Below are positions 8,207-15,931 of a stretch of 64,000 nucleotides of DNA, piece by piece. A model generated the notes under the pieces. It was not told where the DNA came from, did not search any database, and saw only the letters and a program-made list of their open reading frames with translations. The stretch lies in assembly GCF_900115565.1 (NCBI RefSeq), contig NZ_FOWW01000004.1, forward strand, positions 310,001 through 374,000, read 5' to 3'. The stretch is from Amycolatopsis arida. Lineage in GTDB: Bacteria > Actinomycetota > Actinomycetes > Mycobacteriales > Pseudonocardiaceae. Position numbers and translations under genes: made by a program. How positions within the stretch are numbered: position 1 is the first letter of the stretch; each line of letters opens with the position of its first letter.

Positions 8207-8239
8207 TCTGGCACTGGCTGACGTCGACCTCACCGGCCG

Positions 8240-8370
8240 GCTCCCGCCGCCGGGACCACCGGCGTGGACCGACTGGGGGTGCCGCGGCGTGCCCTCGCCG
8301 CCCTCCGCGCCCAGCGCCACCACCCGCTCCACGCGCTCCCGGCGCAGGTGCTCGTACTCGGTGAACGCGC
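8240..8370 (-). pseudogene. FAD-monooxygenase remnant (C-terminal part only)
   Basis: On the minus strand this reads AFTEYEHLRRERVERVVALG, homologous to AFAGYEAARRERVEAVVAQG in the intact FAD monooxygenase just downstream. The DNA also aligns (roughly three quarters of bases over about 64 positions against about 8710-8785). It lacks the FAD-binding N-terminus entirely. The homology stops at about 8370, where a glycosyltransferase fragment in the opposite orientation begins. This is a dead relative, not a frame of the neighbouring genes. Confidence 0.65.
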
Positions 8371-8376
8371 CCGCAC

Positions 8377-8430
8377 TGACGCCGTGACGGAGGTGGAGCG
8401 GCTGGTGGAGGTCGGGCCGCCGCCAGGTGA
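8377..8430 (+). pseudogene. Glycosyltransferase 3' tail duplicate
   Basis: These 54 bases repeat the last 55 bases of the glycosyltransferase gene (5409-5463) with three substitutions and one deleted base. The copy keeps the reading DAVTEVERLVEVG. No other part of the gene is present. The copy begins right where the FAD-monooxygenase remnant ends, so the two fragments share a breakpoint. Confidence 0.75.
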
Positions 8431-8469
8431 AGAGGGGTGGACAGGGCGTGGCCCGGCGGGCCGAGGGTG

Positions 8470-8496
8470 GGCCCCGCCGAGTCGTTCGGCGGGGCC
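8470..8496. terminator. Terminator-like hairpin before the FAD monooxygenase 3' end
   Basis: An 11-bp perfect inverted repeat (arms 8470-8480 and 8486-8496) with a 5-base loop lies 54 bases beyond the stop of the leftward FAD monooxygenase. It could end that transcript. The rest of 8431-8549 shows no gene. Confidence 0.55.
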
Positions 8497-8549
8497 GCAC
8501 CCGTTCCGGTCCGCGCTGGTCCACTCGCCGGTCGTCCACCGAGCGGCGC

Positions 8550-9752
8550 TCAGGCAAGCTCGGGGGCCGGCGCGTCCCACTCGATGTGGTGATCCCACAT
8601 CCACCGCTGGGCGTCGGTTCCGGTGGCGGCCTGCCCGCGGAACGTGCGTGCCACGAAGAAGTCGCGCAGAATCCGGCCGAGCGGCCCCACGGTCTTGTTG
8701 CCGCCGTTGCGTGCGCCCTGCGCCACCACGGCCTCGACCCGCTCCCGCCGGGCCGCCTCGTACCCGGCGAACGCCTCGTCGATCCCCGGGGCGTCCCGCA
8801 GCGACTTCGCCAGTACCACCGCGTCCTCCATGGCCATCGCCGCGCCCTGGCCGGCCGCCGGTGACGCCGCATGCGCGGCGTCACCGATGACGATCATCCG
8901 GTCGCGGTGCCACAGCGGTACCCTGGGGAAGTAGTACGTCCCGTACGGCGGGTGGATCCGCGGGCTTGCCTCGATCAGCTCGACGGCCGGCGTGCGGTCC
9001 ACGGCGAACAGGTCGAGCAGCTCCTTGCGGAAGCCCGCGCGGATCCGCCGCAACTCGGCGTCGCCGGGCTCGCCACGCCGCACGGGGTTGGCGAACCACC
9101 ACACCTCGCCGTCGGGATGCGGCACGTAACTGAAGAAGCACCGCTTGCCGAACACCATCCGCACCTCCCCGGGCTCGGCGTCGACGTCGACCCCGTGCGC
9201 GATGCCGGCCGTGTTCAGCAGCCCCTGGTAGGTCGCCCGCGGCGCGTCGGGGTCGATGATCCGCCGCACCGTCGAGTGCAGCCCGTCCGCGCCGACGAGC
9301 AGGTCCCCGTGCGCCTCGCTGCCGTCGGCGAACGTCGCCCGCACCCCGTCCCCGGTACGGACGGCCGCGACCAGCCGCTTGCCGTACTCGATCGGCACAC
9401 CTTGCCGGACGGCCTCGTCGCGCAGCGCCAGGTAGACGTCCGAGCGCAGGATGGTCCGGCACACCGTGCCGTCCGGCAGCGGCCCGCCGAGCGAGAACCC
9501 GCCGAGGTCGCGGCCGTTGCCGTTGGTGAACCGTACTCGCGGGGTCGCGAACCCGAGGTCCTGAACCAGCTCCTTCAGTCCGACCGCGCCCAACGCGTCC
9601 AGGCCGTTGACGGCGAGCGTCAGGTACGCCCCCGCGCCCTCGGCGCCGCGGTCGTAGGCCTCGTAGACGGTCGATTCGATGCCGGCCCGCCGCAACGCGA
9701 TCGCGGTCACCGGCCCCGCGATACCACCCCCGATGATCAGTGCCCGGGTCAC
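8550..9752 (-). CDS. FAD-dependent monooxygenase (PHBH-fold aromatic hydroxylase family)
   Basis: 400 residues of class A flavoprotein monooxygenase. It has the N-terminal dinucleotide motif GGGIAGPVTAIALRRAG, the DG motif GADGLHSTVRR, and the second FAD motif VIGDAAHAASPAAGQGAAMA. The length and absence of a C-terminal thioredoxin-like domain fit single-component hydroxylases or epoxidases acting on aromatic polyketides, antibiotics or small phenolics. GTG 9752 is chosen because AGGAGG ends 5 bases upstream. A palindrome at 9793-9812 suggests repressor control. A degraded paralogue tail lies at 8240-8370. The substrate is not deducible. Confidence 0.9.
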   Translation of the reverse strand: MTRALIIGGGIAGPVTAIALRRAGIESTVYEAYDRGAEGAGAYLTLAVNGLDALGAVGLKELVQDLGFATPRVRFTNGNGRDLGGFSLGGPLPDGTVCRTILRSDVYLALRDEAVRQGVPIEYGKRLVAAVRTGDGVRATFADGSEAHGDLLVGADGLHSTVRRIIDPDAPRATYQGLLNTAGIAHGVDVDAEPGEVRMVFGKRCFFSYVPHPDGEVWWFANPVRRGEPGDAELRRIRAGFRKELLDLFAVDRTPAVELIEASPRIHPPYGTYYFPRVPLWHRDRMIVIGDAAHAASPAAGQGAAMAMEDAVVLAKSLRDAPGIDEAFAGYEAARRERVEAVVAQGARNGGNKTVGPLGRILRDFFVARTFRGQAATGTDAQRWMWDHHIEWDAPAPELA

Positions 9753-9792
9753 TGTTTCCTCCTGTCGAAAGTCTCGGAAAATGATTCGTTCT

Positions 9793-9812
9793 ACGGAACT
9801 AAATACTTCCGT
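9793..9812. promoter_or_regulatory. Palindromic operator candidate upstream of the FAD monooxygenase
   Basis: ACGGAACTAAATACTTCCGT is a 20-bp imperfect palindrome with 6-bp perfect arms, 41-60 bases upstream of the GTG start, in a locally AT-rich patch. On the minus strand TATTTA (9805-9800) lies inside it and TTGACA (9832-9827) just upstream, but their 21-base spacing is too long for a confident promoter. The cognate regulator is not known. The remainder of 9833-10053 shows no gene. Confidence 0.5.
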
Positions 9813-10053
9813 TCGTCGACATGAGCTGTCAAGTCCGGAGATGGTCGAGTCGTGGTGGACGCCCGCCCGCCGGGCCCGCCCGCCCACCGGGGTCGGCGGG
9901 CGCTCGCTCCGCGCGCCAGGGTTCTTCGAGTCGCCCTCGGTACTCCTGCTGAGACGCGGTGCTGGTTAGGGACACCGGCAGCCGGATGGGCAGGCGGATG
10001 AGAAGGCTCAGCGTGCAGTGCTGACGTAGTGGCGAGACGAAGGAGTGTCCATC

Positions 10054-10908
10054 ATGGATGTTGGTGTCGGGCTGCCGACCACCGTGCCCGGTACGGACGG
10101 CGGGGAACTGCTCGAGTTCGCCCGGCGGGCCGACCGGCTGGGGTTCTCCACGCTGGCGGTGATCGACCGGCTGGTCTACGACAACTACGACAGTCTGACG
10201 GCGCTGGCCGCCGCGGCCGGGGTCACCGAGCGGATCACGTTGGCGACCACGATCCTGATCGCGGCCTACCAGCCGAGCCCGGCACTGCTGGCCAAGCAAC
10301 TGGCCAGCATCGACCGGCTCTCCGGCGGCCGGCTGGTGGTCGGTGTCGCCGCCGGTGGACGGCCGGACGACTTCCAGGCCACCGGGGTGGACTACTCCCG
10401 GCGCGGCCGAATCCTCGACGACCTGCTCGACGAGGTCAAGCGGGTGTGGGCGGGGGAGCACGAGCTCGGCATCGGGCCGAAGCCCACCGCCGGACAGGTT
10501 CCACTGTGGGTCGGCGGACACTCGCGGGCCGCGCTGCGCAGGGCGGCCCGGCACGGGACCGGCTGGATCGCGCCGGGCGGCTCGGTGTCCGCCTTCCCGG
10601 ACCTCGTGGCCGGTGCCAGGGCGTTGTGGGCCGAGGAGGGCAGGACCGACGCCCTACGGATCGTCGCGCTCACCTACGTCGCGCTCGGCGCCGACCGCAA
10701 GGAGAAGGGCGGGAAGTACCTCGTCGACTACTACTCCCACATCGGGGAGAAGGCGAAGTACCTGGCCGCCGGGGTGATCGCCAACGAGGGCCGGCTGCGG
10801 GAGACGATCGACGGCTACGCCGAGGTCGGCTGCGACGAACTGCTGCTGTTCCCGTGCACCACCGACCCCGACCATCTCGACCTGATCGCGAAGGTCGCGC
10901 TGCCGTGA
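10054..10908 (+). CDS. LLM-class flavin/F420-dependent oxidoreductase
   Basis: 284 residues, a compact luciferase-like TIM barrel. MDVGVGLPTTVPGTDGGELL is the usual first strand. FARRADRLGFSTLAVIDRLV and ITLATTILIAAYQPSPALLA follow, with the nucleotide loop RLSGGRLVVGVAAGGRPDDF. This sequence style is shared by F420-dependent and FMN-dependent members, so the cofactor stays open. GAAGGAG lies 8 bases before ATG 10054; an upstream GTG overlaps that site and is rejected. The gene stands alone between the FAD monooxygenase and a stretch of possible remnants. The substrate is unknown. Confidence 0.87.
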   Translation: MDVGVGLPTTVPGTDGGELLEFARRADRLGFSTLAVIDRLVYDNYDSLTALAAAAGVTERITLATTILIAAYQPSPALLAKQLASIDRLSGGRLVVGVAAGGRPDDFQATGVDYSRRGRILDDLLDEVKRVWAGEHELGIGPKPTAGQVPLWVGGHSRAALRRAARHGTGWIAPGGSVSAFPDLVAGARALWAEEGRTDALRIVALTYVALGADRKEKGGKYLVDYYSHIGEKAKYLAAGVIANEGRLRETIDGYAEVGCDELLLFPCTTDPDHLDLIAKVALP

Positions 10909-10934
10909 CGGTGGACGTGCTGGCCGGCGCCTCG

Positions 10935-11105
10935 GCCGGATCCAGCACGTCGAGGCGAACCGGTACGCGGTGCGGCCCACCGGGCAGGTGCCCGGGGTCG
11001 TCGCCGAGGGCCCGTGCTCGGCCGGTTGATCCCGCGGACCGACTTCTGGACGTGGACGAGCCTCGCCGTCACCGTGGGGGAGCGCTCGTCGCGCTGGCCA
11101 CCTGA
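10935..11105 (+). pseudogene. Possible coding remnant of unknown origin
   Basis: Between the LLM gene and the dehydratase gene the DNA keeps strong third-position GC bias in one frame (RIQHVEANRYAVRPTGQVPG, then a stop at about 11028) and in a second frame afterwards (PADRLLDVDEPRRHRGGALV to a stop at 11105). Neither has a start or ribosome site, and I do not recognise either. This looks like the eroded end of a lost gene. The bias may also be chance in GC-rich DNA. Confidence 0.3.
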
Positions 11106-11168
11106 CCGACGCGGACGTGGGGCGTCGCGGGGTTGCGCGGCGGGTCGGTCCGTGGCCACTGTGGTGCG

Positions 11169-12110
11169 GTGTCCGTTCGTACCGTACGCGTACCCACGAT
11201 CGCCGACCTCGATCGGGCGGAGGAGATCGTCCGCGCCCACCTGCGCCCCACGCCGCTGCTGCCGGGCGGCGGCGACGACCCGGCGCTGAAGCTGGAGTCG
11301 CTGCAGCCCACCGGGTCATTCAAGGTGCGTGGCGCGCTCACCGCGGTGAGCGGGGTGCCGGTGGACGTGCCGGTGATCACCGCGTCGGCCGGCAACCACG
11401 CGCTCGGCATCGCCTTCGCCGCCGGGGTGCTCGGCCGTAAGGCGACCGTCGTGGTGCCGGGCAACGCCTCCGCCGCCAAGGTCGCCGCGCTGCGCCGCAC
11501 GGGCGCCGAACTGGTGGAGGTGGGCACGGGATTCGACGACGCCGAGCGGCACGCGCTCGCCCTCGCCGCGGAGGGCGCGGCCTACGTGTCGGCGTACAAC
11601 GATCCGGGCGTCATCGCCGGCCAGGGCACCATCGGCCGGGAGCTGGCCACCCAGGTCGACGGCCCGATGACCGTGGTCTGCACGGTCGGCGGCGGTGGCC
11701 TCGCCGCCGGGCTGGGCCTGTGGGCGTCCACCCGCCCCGACGTCCGGTTGGCCGGGGCGGAGGTCGCGGCGTCGCCGTCGGTGTCCGCGGCGGTCCGCGC
11801 GGGCCGGCGGGTGCCGATCGAGGTGCGCCCGACCCTGGCCGACGGCGCGAAGGGCAACATCGAGCCCGGCTCGGTGACCGTGGACCTCGTCGCCCGGCAC
11901 GTGGACCAGCTGGTCACCGTGGAGGAGGACGAGCTGCGCGCGGCGGTCCGGTACCTGGTGCGCGAGCGCGGCCTCGTCGCGGAGGGCGCCGGCGCGGTCG
12001 GCCTGGCCGCGCTGCTCGCCGGCAAGGTGACGGTGCACGGCCAGCCGGTCGTGGTGATCTCCGGGCGCAACATCGCGCTGCCCACCCTCGCCGAGGTTCT
12101 CGCCGGCTGA
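11169..12110 (+). CDS. Threonine/serine dehydratase-like PLP enzyme (fold type II)
   Basis: 313 residues. PTGSFKVRGA carries the PLP-binding lysine, TASAGNHALGIAFAAG is the substrate-binding loop of threonine/serine dehydratases, and TVGGGGLAAGLGLW is the phosphate-binding glycine loop. Family members deaminate threonine or serine to the 2-oxo acid, or racemise serine. The protein lacks a C-terminal ACT-like regulatory domain, so it is of the catabolic (TdcB-like) or racemase kind rather than biosynthetic IlvA. GTG 11169 places the first helix correctly (VPTIADLDRAEEIV), but no ribosome site is visible. It converges on the FGE-like gene. Confidence 0.85.
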   Translation: MSVRTVRVPTIADLDRAEEIVRAHLRPTPLLPGGGDDPALKLESLQPTGSFKVRGALTAVSGVPVDVPVITASAGNHALGIAFAAGVLGRKATVVVPGNASAAKVAALRRTGAELVEVGTGFDDAERHALALAAEGAAYVSAYNDPGVIAGQGTIGRELATQVDGPMTVVCTVGGGGLAAGLGLWASTRPDVRLAGAEVAASPSVSAAVRAGRRVPIEVRPTLADGAKGNIEPGSVTVDLVARHVDQLVTVEEDELRAAVRYLVRERGLVAEGAGAVGLAALLAGKVTVHGQPVVVISGRNIALPTLAEVLAG

Positions 12111-12153
12111 CGCGCCCCACTCCGCCGCGCGGGTCGGCCCGGAGTCGGCCGGA

Positions 12154-12810
12154 TCAGGGCCGTGGAGAGCGCGCGACGCGGAACCCCACGTCGTCGCTGC
12201 GGAAGGCCGGGTGGCTGCGCCGCCGCACCGAGGCCCGGCAGCTCCAGTGCTCGTCGAACCACCCGCCGCCGCGTAGTACCCGGTAGCCGCCGTACACCTC
12301 GGCGTCGTAGACGTCCCAGCACCAGTCCCACACGTTGCCCAGCGTGTCGTACAGGCCCCACGCGTTGGGCCGCCGGCCGCCCACGTCGTGCACCCGCTCG
12401 TCCGAGTTGTCGCGATACCACGCGATCTCGTCGAGCGGGCCGTACCGCGGCCCGGTGCTGCCGGCCCGGCACGCGTGCTCCCACTCGGCCTCCGTCGGCA
12501 GCCGGTACCCGCCGGCGGTGGTGTCCCACTCGACGTCCTCGCCGCGCATCCGGTAGGCCGGCGCCAACCCCTCCCGTCGGGACAGGGCGTTGCAGAACCG
12601 CACCGCGTCCCACCACGACACGCTCTCCACCGGCAACCGGTCGCCGCGCGCGGCGCTCGGCCGCTCACCAGTGATCAGGGCATACCGCGCCTGCGTCACC
12701 GGGCATGCCCCGATCACGAAGGCCGCGACGTCGACCGGCCACTCGCGCCGCGTCCGCCGGTCCGACAGCGTCACCCGCCCCGCCGGAACCGCCACCATCT
12801 CGTCTCCCAT
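12154..12810 (-). CDS. FGE-sulfatase-fold protein (SUMF1 domain), likely not a true formylglycine enzyme
   Basis: 218 residues, almost entirely an FGE-sulfatase domain: FVIGACPVTQARYALITG, LPVESVSWWDAVRFCNALS, GYRLPTEAEWEHACRAGS and GLYDTLGNVWDWCWDVYD are family signatures. True formylglycine-generating enzymes bind copper with two cysteines in GGSYxCxxxxCxRYR. Here the region reads GGGWFDEHWSCRASVRRRSH, so the first cysteine is replaced by Asp and only the second is kept. A role like iron-dependent EgtB-type or orphan FGE-fold proteins is more likely than sulfatase activation. ATG 12810 or the in-frame ATG 12798, which has GGAG 5 bases upstream, may be the start. Confidence 0.82.
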   Translation of the reverse strand: MGDEMVAVPAGRVTLSDRRTRREWPVDVAAFVIGACPVTQARYALITGERPSAARGDRLPVESVSWWDAVRFCNALSRREGLAPAYRMRGEDVEWDTTAGGYRLPTEAEWEHACRAGSTGPRYGPLDEIAWYRDNSDERVHDVGGRRPNAWGLYDTLGNVWDWCWDVYDAEVYGGYRVLRGGGWFDEHWSCRASVRRRSHPAFRSDDVGFRVARSPRP

Positions 12811-12953
12811 GAGTGGGCAACCCTAGCGGCGCCACCCGTCCCACCGCGCCCGCGAGCGGCTCGGTCACGGAGGCTGAGCGGTCTGGTCCTCTCCGGTGCG
12901 CGCGGCGCGCTCCTACCGTGGATCGACGACGCAGTCACGGAGGGTGGTCAGGC

Positions 12954-13748
12954 GTGGGGATGCGGGTCGCGCAGCCGATGACGCCGGTGGCGGCCGCCTT
13001 CCACCAGGTCGGCCGGGTGGCCGCGCTGCTGCTCGACGTGCTCGGGGCCGCGCCGCGCCGACCGTTCCCGGTGCGCGAGTTCCTCCACCAGGCGTGGTTC
13101 TTCGCCAGCGTGACCATCCTGCCCACCGCGCTGGTGGCCATCCCGTTCGGCGCGGTGGTGGCGCTGCAGTTGGGCTCGCTCACCCAGCAGATCGGCGCGC
13201 AGTCGTTCACCGGCGCGGCCAGCGCGCTGGCGATCGTGCAGCAGGCCAGCCCGCTGGTCACCGCGCTGCTGGTGGCCGGCGCCGGCGGCAGCGCCGTCTG
13301 TGCCGACATCGGGGCGCGCAAGATCCGCGAGGAGATCGACGCCATGCAGGTGCTCGGCGTCGACCCGGTGCACCGGCTCATCCTGCCCAGGGTGCTGGCC
13401 GCCATGGTGGTCGCGGTGCTGCTCAACGGGCTGGTCAGCGTGGTCGGCGTGGTCGGCGGCTACGTGTTCAACGTCCTGGTGCAGGGTGGCACCCCCGGCG
13501 CCTACCTGGCCAGCTTCAGCGCACTGGCCCAGCTGTCCGACCTCGGCATCTCCTCGGTCAAGGCCCTGCTGTTCGGGCTGGTCGCCGGCATCGTCGCGGC
13601 CGATCGCGGGCTCAACCCGGCCGCGGGCCCCAAGGGCGTCGGCGACGCGGTGAACCAGTCGGTGGTCATCACGTTCCTGCTGCTGTTCCTGATCAACGTC
13701 GTGCTCACCGGCGTCTACCTGCAGCTCGTCCCGCCGAAGTTGGTGTAG
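12954..13748 (+). CDS. YrbE-type permease of the mce transporter (first)
   Basis: 264 residues, MlaE/YrbE permease family. The conserved block ITVLPTALV-like SVTILPTALVAIPFGAVVAL, then GAGGSAVCADIGARKIREEI, DAMQVLGVDPVHRLILPRVL and a hydrophobic C-terminus give about five membrane segments. With its partner at 13752 it forms the membrane channel of an ABC-type lipid importer fed by MCE proteins; the ATPase is not encoded here. GTG 12954 has GGAGGG 9 bases upstream; the ATG at 12960 is spaced less well. It opens the operon. TACCGT at 12914-12919 is a possible -10. Confidence 0.92.
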   Translation: MGMRVAQPMTPVAAAFHQVGRVAALLLDVLGAAPRRPFPVREFLHQAWFFASVTILPTALVAIPFGAVVALQLGSLTQQIGAQSFTGAASALAIVQQASPLVTALLVAGAGGSAVCADIGARKIREEIDAMQVLGVDPVHRLILPRVLAAMVVAVLLNGLVSVVGVVGGYVFNVLVQGGTPGAYLASFSALAQLSDLGISSVKALLFGLVAGIVAADRGLNPAAGPKGVGDAVNQSVVITFLLLFLINVVLTGVYLQLVPPKLV

Positions 13749-13751
13749 CCG

Positions 13752-14600
13752 ATGACCCCCACCCCTCCCTCGGTGGCCCGGCTCGAGCGGGCGCTGGCCC
13801 GGCCGGCGGGCGCGCTGGCCGGGTTGGGCCGGCAGTTCGCCTTCTACGGCGCCGTGCTCGCGTGGGTGCCACGCACCCTGCGCCGCTACCTCCGGGAGAC
13901 CACCCGGCTGCTGGCCGAGGTGTCGTTCGGCACCGGTGCGCTCGCGGTGATCGGCGGCACCCTCGGCGTGATGGTCGGGCTGACGCTGTTCACCGGCACC
14001 GTCGTCGGCCTGCAGGGCTACTCGGCGCTGAACCAGCTCGGCACCGGCGCGCTCACCGGTTTCTTCACCGCCTACTTCAACACCCGCGAGATCGCCCCGC
14101 TGGCCGCCGGGCTGGCGCTGTCGGCCACCGTCGGCTGTGGGTTCACCGCGCAGCTCGGCGCCATGCGGATCTCCGAGGAGATCGACGCGCTCGACGTCAT
14201 GGGCGTGCCCAGCCTGCCCTACCTGGTGACCACCCGGGTGCTCGCCGGCCTCGCCGCGGTGGTGCCGTTCTACGTGATCGGCCTGTTCACCTCCTACCTG
14301 GCGTCCCGGCAGATCACCGTGTGGTTCTACGGGCAGTCGGCCGGCACCTACGACCATTACTTCAACCTCTTCCTGCCGCCCGAGGACGTGCTGTGGTCCT
14401 TCGGCAAGGTGCTGGTGTTCAGCCTCGTGGTGATCATGAGCCACTGCTACTACGGCTACACCGCGCGGGGCGGTCCGGCCGGCGTCGGCGTCGCGGTCGG
14501 CCGGGCGGTGCGGACCTCGATCGTGGCGCTCACCGTGCTGGACTTCTTCCTCAGCCTGGCGATCTGGGGCGCCACCACGACCGTCAGGATCGCCGGATGA
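13752..14600 (+). CDS. YrbE-type permease of the mce transporter (second)
   Basis: 282 residues, second MlaE/YrbE permease. Signatures are GLTLFTGTVVGLQGYSALNQ, then SATVGCGFTAQLGAMRISEE and DALDVMGVPSLPYLVTTRVL, with the same E-E-I-D-A element as its partner. Two paralogous permeases at the head of the operon are diagnostic of actinobacterial mce loci. It starts 3 bases after the first permease and its TGA overlaps the ATG of the first MCE gene, so the two are translated together. The product sits in the cytoplasmic membrane. Confidence 0.93.
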   Translation: MTPTPPSVARLERALARPAGALAGLGRQFAFYGAVLAWVPRTLRRYLRETTRLLAEVSFGTGALAVIGGTLGVMVGLTLFTGTVVGLQGYSALNQLGTGALTGFFTAYFNTREIAPLAAGLALSATVGCGFTAQLGAMRISEEIDALDVMGVPSLPYLVTTRVLAGLAAVVPFYVIGLFTSYLASRQITVWFYGQSAGTYDHYFNLFLPPEDVLWSFGKVLVFSLVVIMSHCYYGYTARGGPAGVGVAVGRAVRTSIVALTVLDFFLSLAIWGATTTVRIAG

Positions 14601-15931
14601 GCGCCCGGTCCGCGCTCCGCTCCGCCCGCTACCCGCTGCTCGGGCTGGTGTTCCTGGTGGTGATCGCGTCGTTCCTCGCGCTCACCGTCGCGGTCTACGC
14701 CAAGGTGTTCTCCCGCACCGTCGAGGTCGAGCTGGAGACCGACCGGATCGGCAACCAGATGCGGATCGGATCCGAGGTCAAGCTGCGCGACGTCCGCGTC
14801 GGCGAGGTCAGCGCGCTGCGCTCGGACGGGCGGCGGGCCGTGCTCACCCTGGCGCTGAACCCCGAGCAGGTGCACCGCGTCCCGGCGAACGTCACCGCCC
14901 GGTTGCTGCCCAAGACGCTGTTCGGCGAGCGGTTCGTGTCACTGGAGGTGCCCGACCGGCCGGCGCCGGTTCCGTTGGCCGCGGGCGCGGTCATCCCGCA
15001 GGACCGCAGCGCCAACGCGGTGGAGATCGAGCGGGTGCTCGACGAGCTGATGCCGGTCCTGCGCGCGGTGCAGCCGCAGAAGCTCGCCGCGACGCTGACC
15101 GCGGTGGCCACGGCCCTGGAGGGGCGAGGGGCCAGTCTCGGCGAGACGGTGCGGCTGCTCGACGGCTACGTGCGTGAGCTGGTGCCGGCGCTGCCCGACC
15201 TCACCGCGGTTCTCGCCGACGCCGCCCCGGTCGCCGAGGGCTACGGGCGGGCCGGGCCCGACCTGCTCGCCGCGCTGGCCGACCTGACCGCCACCAGCCG
15301 GACGCTCGTGGCCCGGCGAGACACCCTGCGCGAGCTGATGGTCGCCGGCACCACCGTGGCGCTCGACGCGCACGCCTTCCTCGCCGCCAACCGGGACAAT
15401 GTCATCGGGCTGGTGGCTGCGGGCCGCGGCCCGGCCGAGGTGCTGGCCCGGTACGCCCCGCAGTACCCGTGCCTGCTGCGGCAGGTGGCCGACCTGGTCC
15501 CGAAGGCCGAGGAGTTCGTCGGCAAGGGCACCGACCACCCCGGCATCGCGACGTTCACCGCGGAGATCACCGTCAACCGGGGCCCCTACGTCCCCGGCGT
15601 CGACACCCCGCGCTACGGCGACAGGCGCGGCCCGCGCTGCTACGCGTTGTCCGGTCCGGGGGAGCACCCGCCCGCGTACCCGGCCGACGGCCCGTTCGAG
15701 GACGGCTCGACCAAGCCCGCCGCCCGGCAGCCGCAGCACGGCGCGCTCCCGCCCGGTGGAGGCGGGGCACCAGAGGGCGCCGCCGGTTCGCTGGCCCACT
15801 CGCCGGCCGAGCGGGACCTGCTCGGTGTGCTGCTGTCCCCGCGGCTCGGGGTGCCGCCACCGGAGGTGCCCGGGTGGAGCAGCCTGCTGGTCGGCCCGCT
15901 CTACCGCGGGGCGGAGGTGGTCCTGCGATGA
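14597..15931 (+). CDS. MCE-family protein, A position
   Basis: 444 residues. One N-terminal membrane helix (YPLLGLVFLVVIASFLALTV) is followed by an MlaD/MCE beta-barrel domain at about residues 38-115 (VEVELETDRIGNQMRIGSEV, VKLRDVRVGEVSALRSDGRR). A long helical region then ends in a Pro/Gly-rich tail. MCE proteins assemble as hetero-hexamers forming a tunnel that carries lipids or sterols across the envelope. ATG 14597 overlaps the YrbE stop (ATGA). The position after two YrbE genes makes it MceA. Substrate class is unknown. Confidence 0.92.
   Translation: MSARSALRSARYPLLGLVFLVVIASFLALTVAVYAKVFSRTVEVELETDRIGNQMRIGSEVKLRDVRVGEVSALRSDGRRAVLTLALNPEQVHRVPANVTARLLPKTLFGERFVSLEVPDRPAPVPLAAGAVIPQDRSANAVEIERVLDELMPVLRAVQPQKLAATLTAVATALEGRGASLGETVRLLDGYVRELVPALPDLTAVLADAAPVAEGYGRAGPDLLAALADLTATSRTLVARRDTLRELMVAGTTVALDAHAFLAANRDNVIGLVAAGRGPAEVLARYAPQYPCLLRQVADLVPKAEEFVGKGTDHPGIATFTAEITVNRGPYVPGVDTPRYGDRRGPRCYALSGPGEHPPAYPADGPFEDGSTKPAARQPQHGALPPGGGGAPEGAAGSLAHSPAERDLLGVLLSPRLGVPPPEVPGWSSLLVGPLYRGAEVVLR

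Noticed and set aside
10045-10047. GTG as the start of the second LLM gene
   Set aside because: It overlaps the ribosome-binding sequence GAAGGAG; ATG 10054 is correctly spaced.
12154-12810. Sulfatase-activating formylglycine enzyme
   Set aside because: One of the two copper cysteines is missing and no sulfatase gene is nearby.
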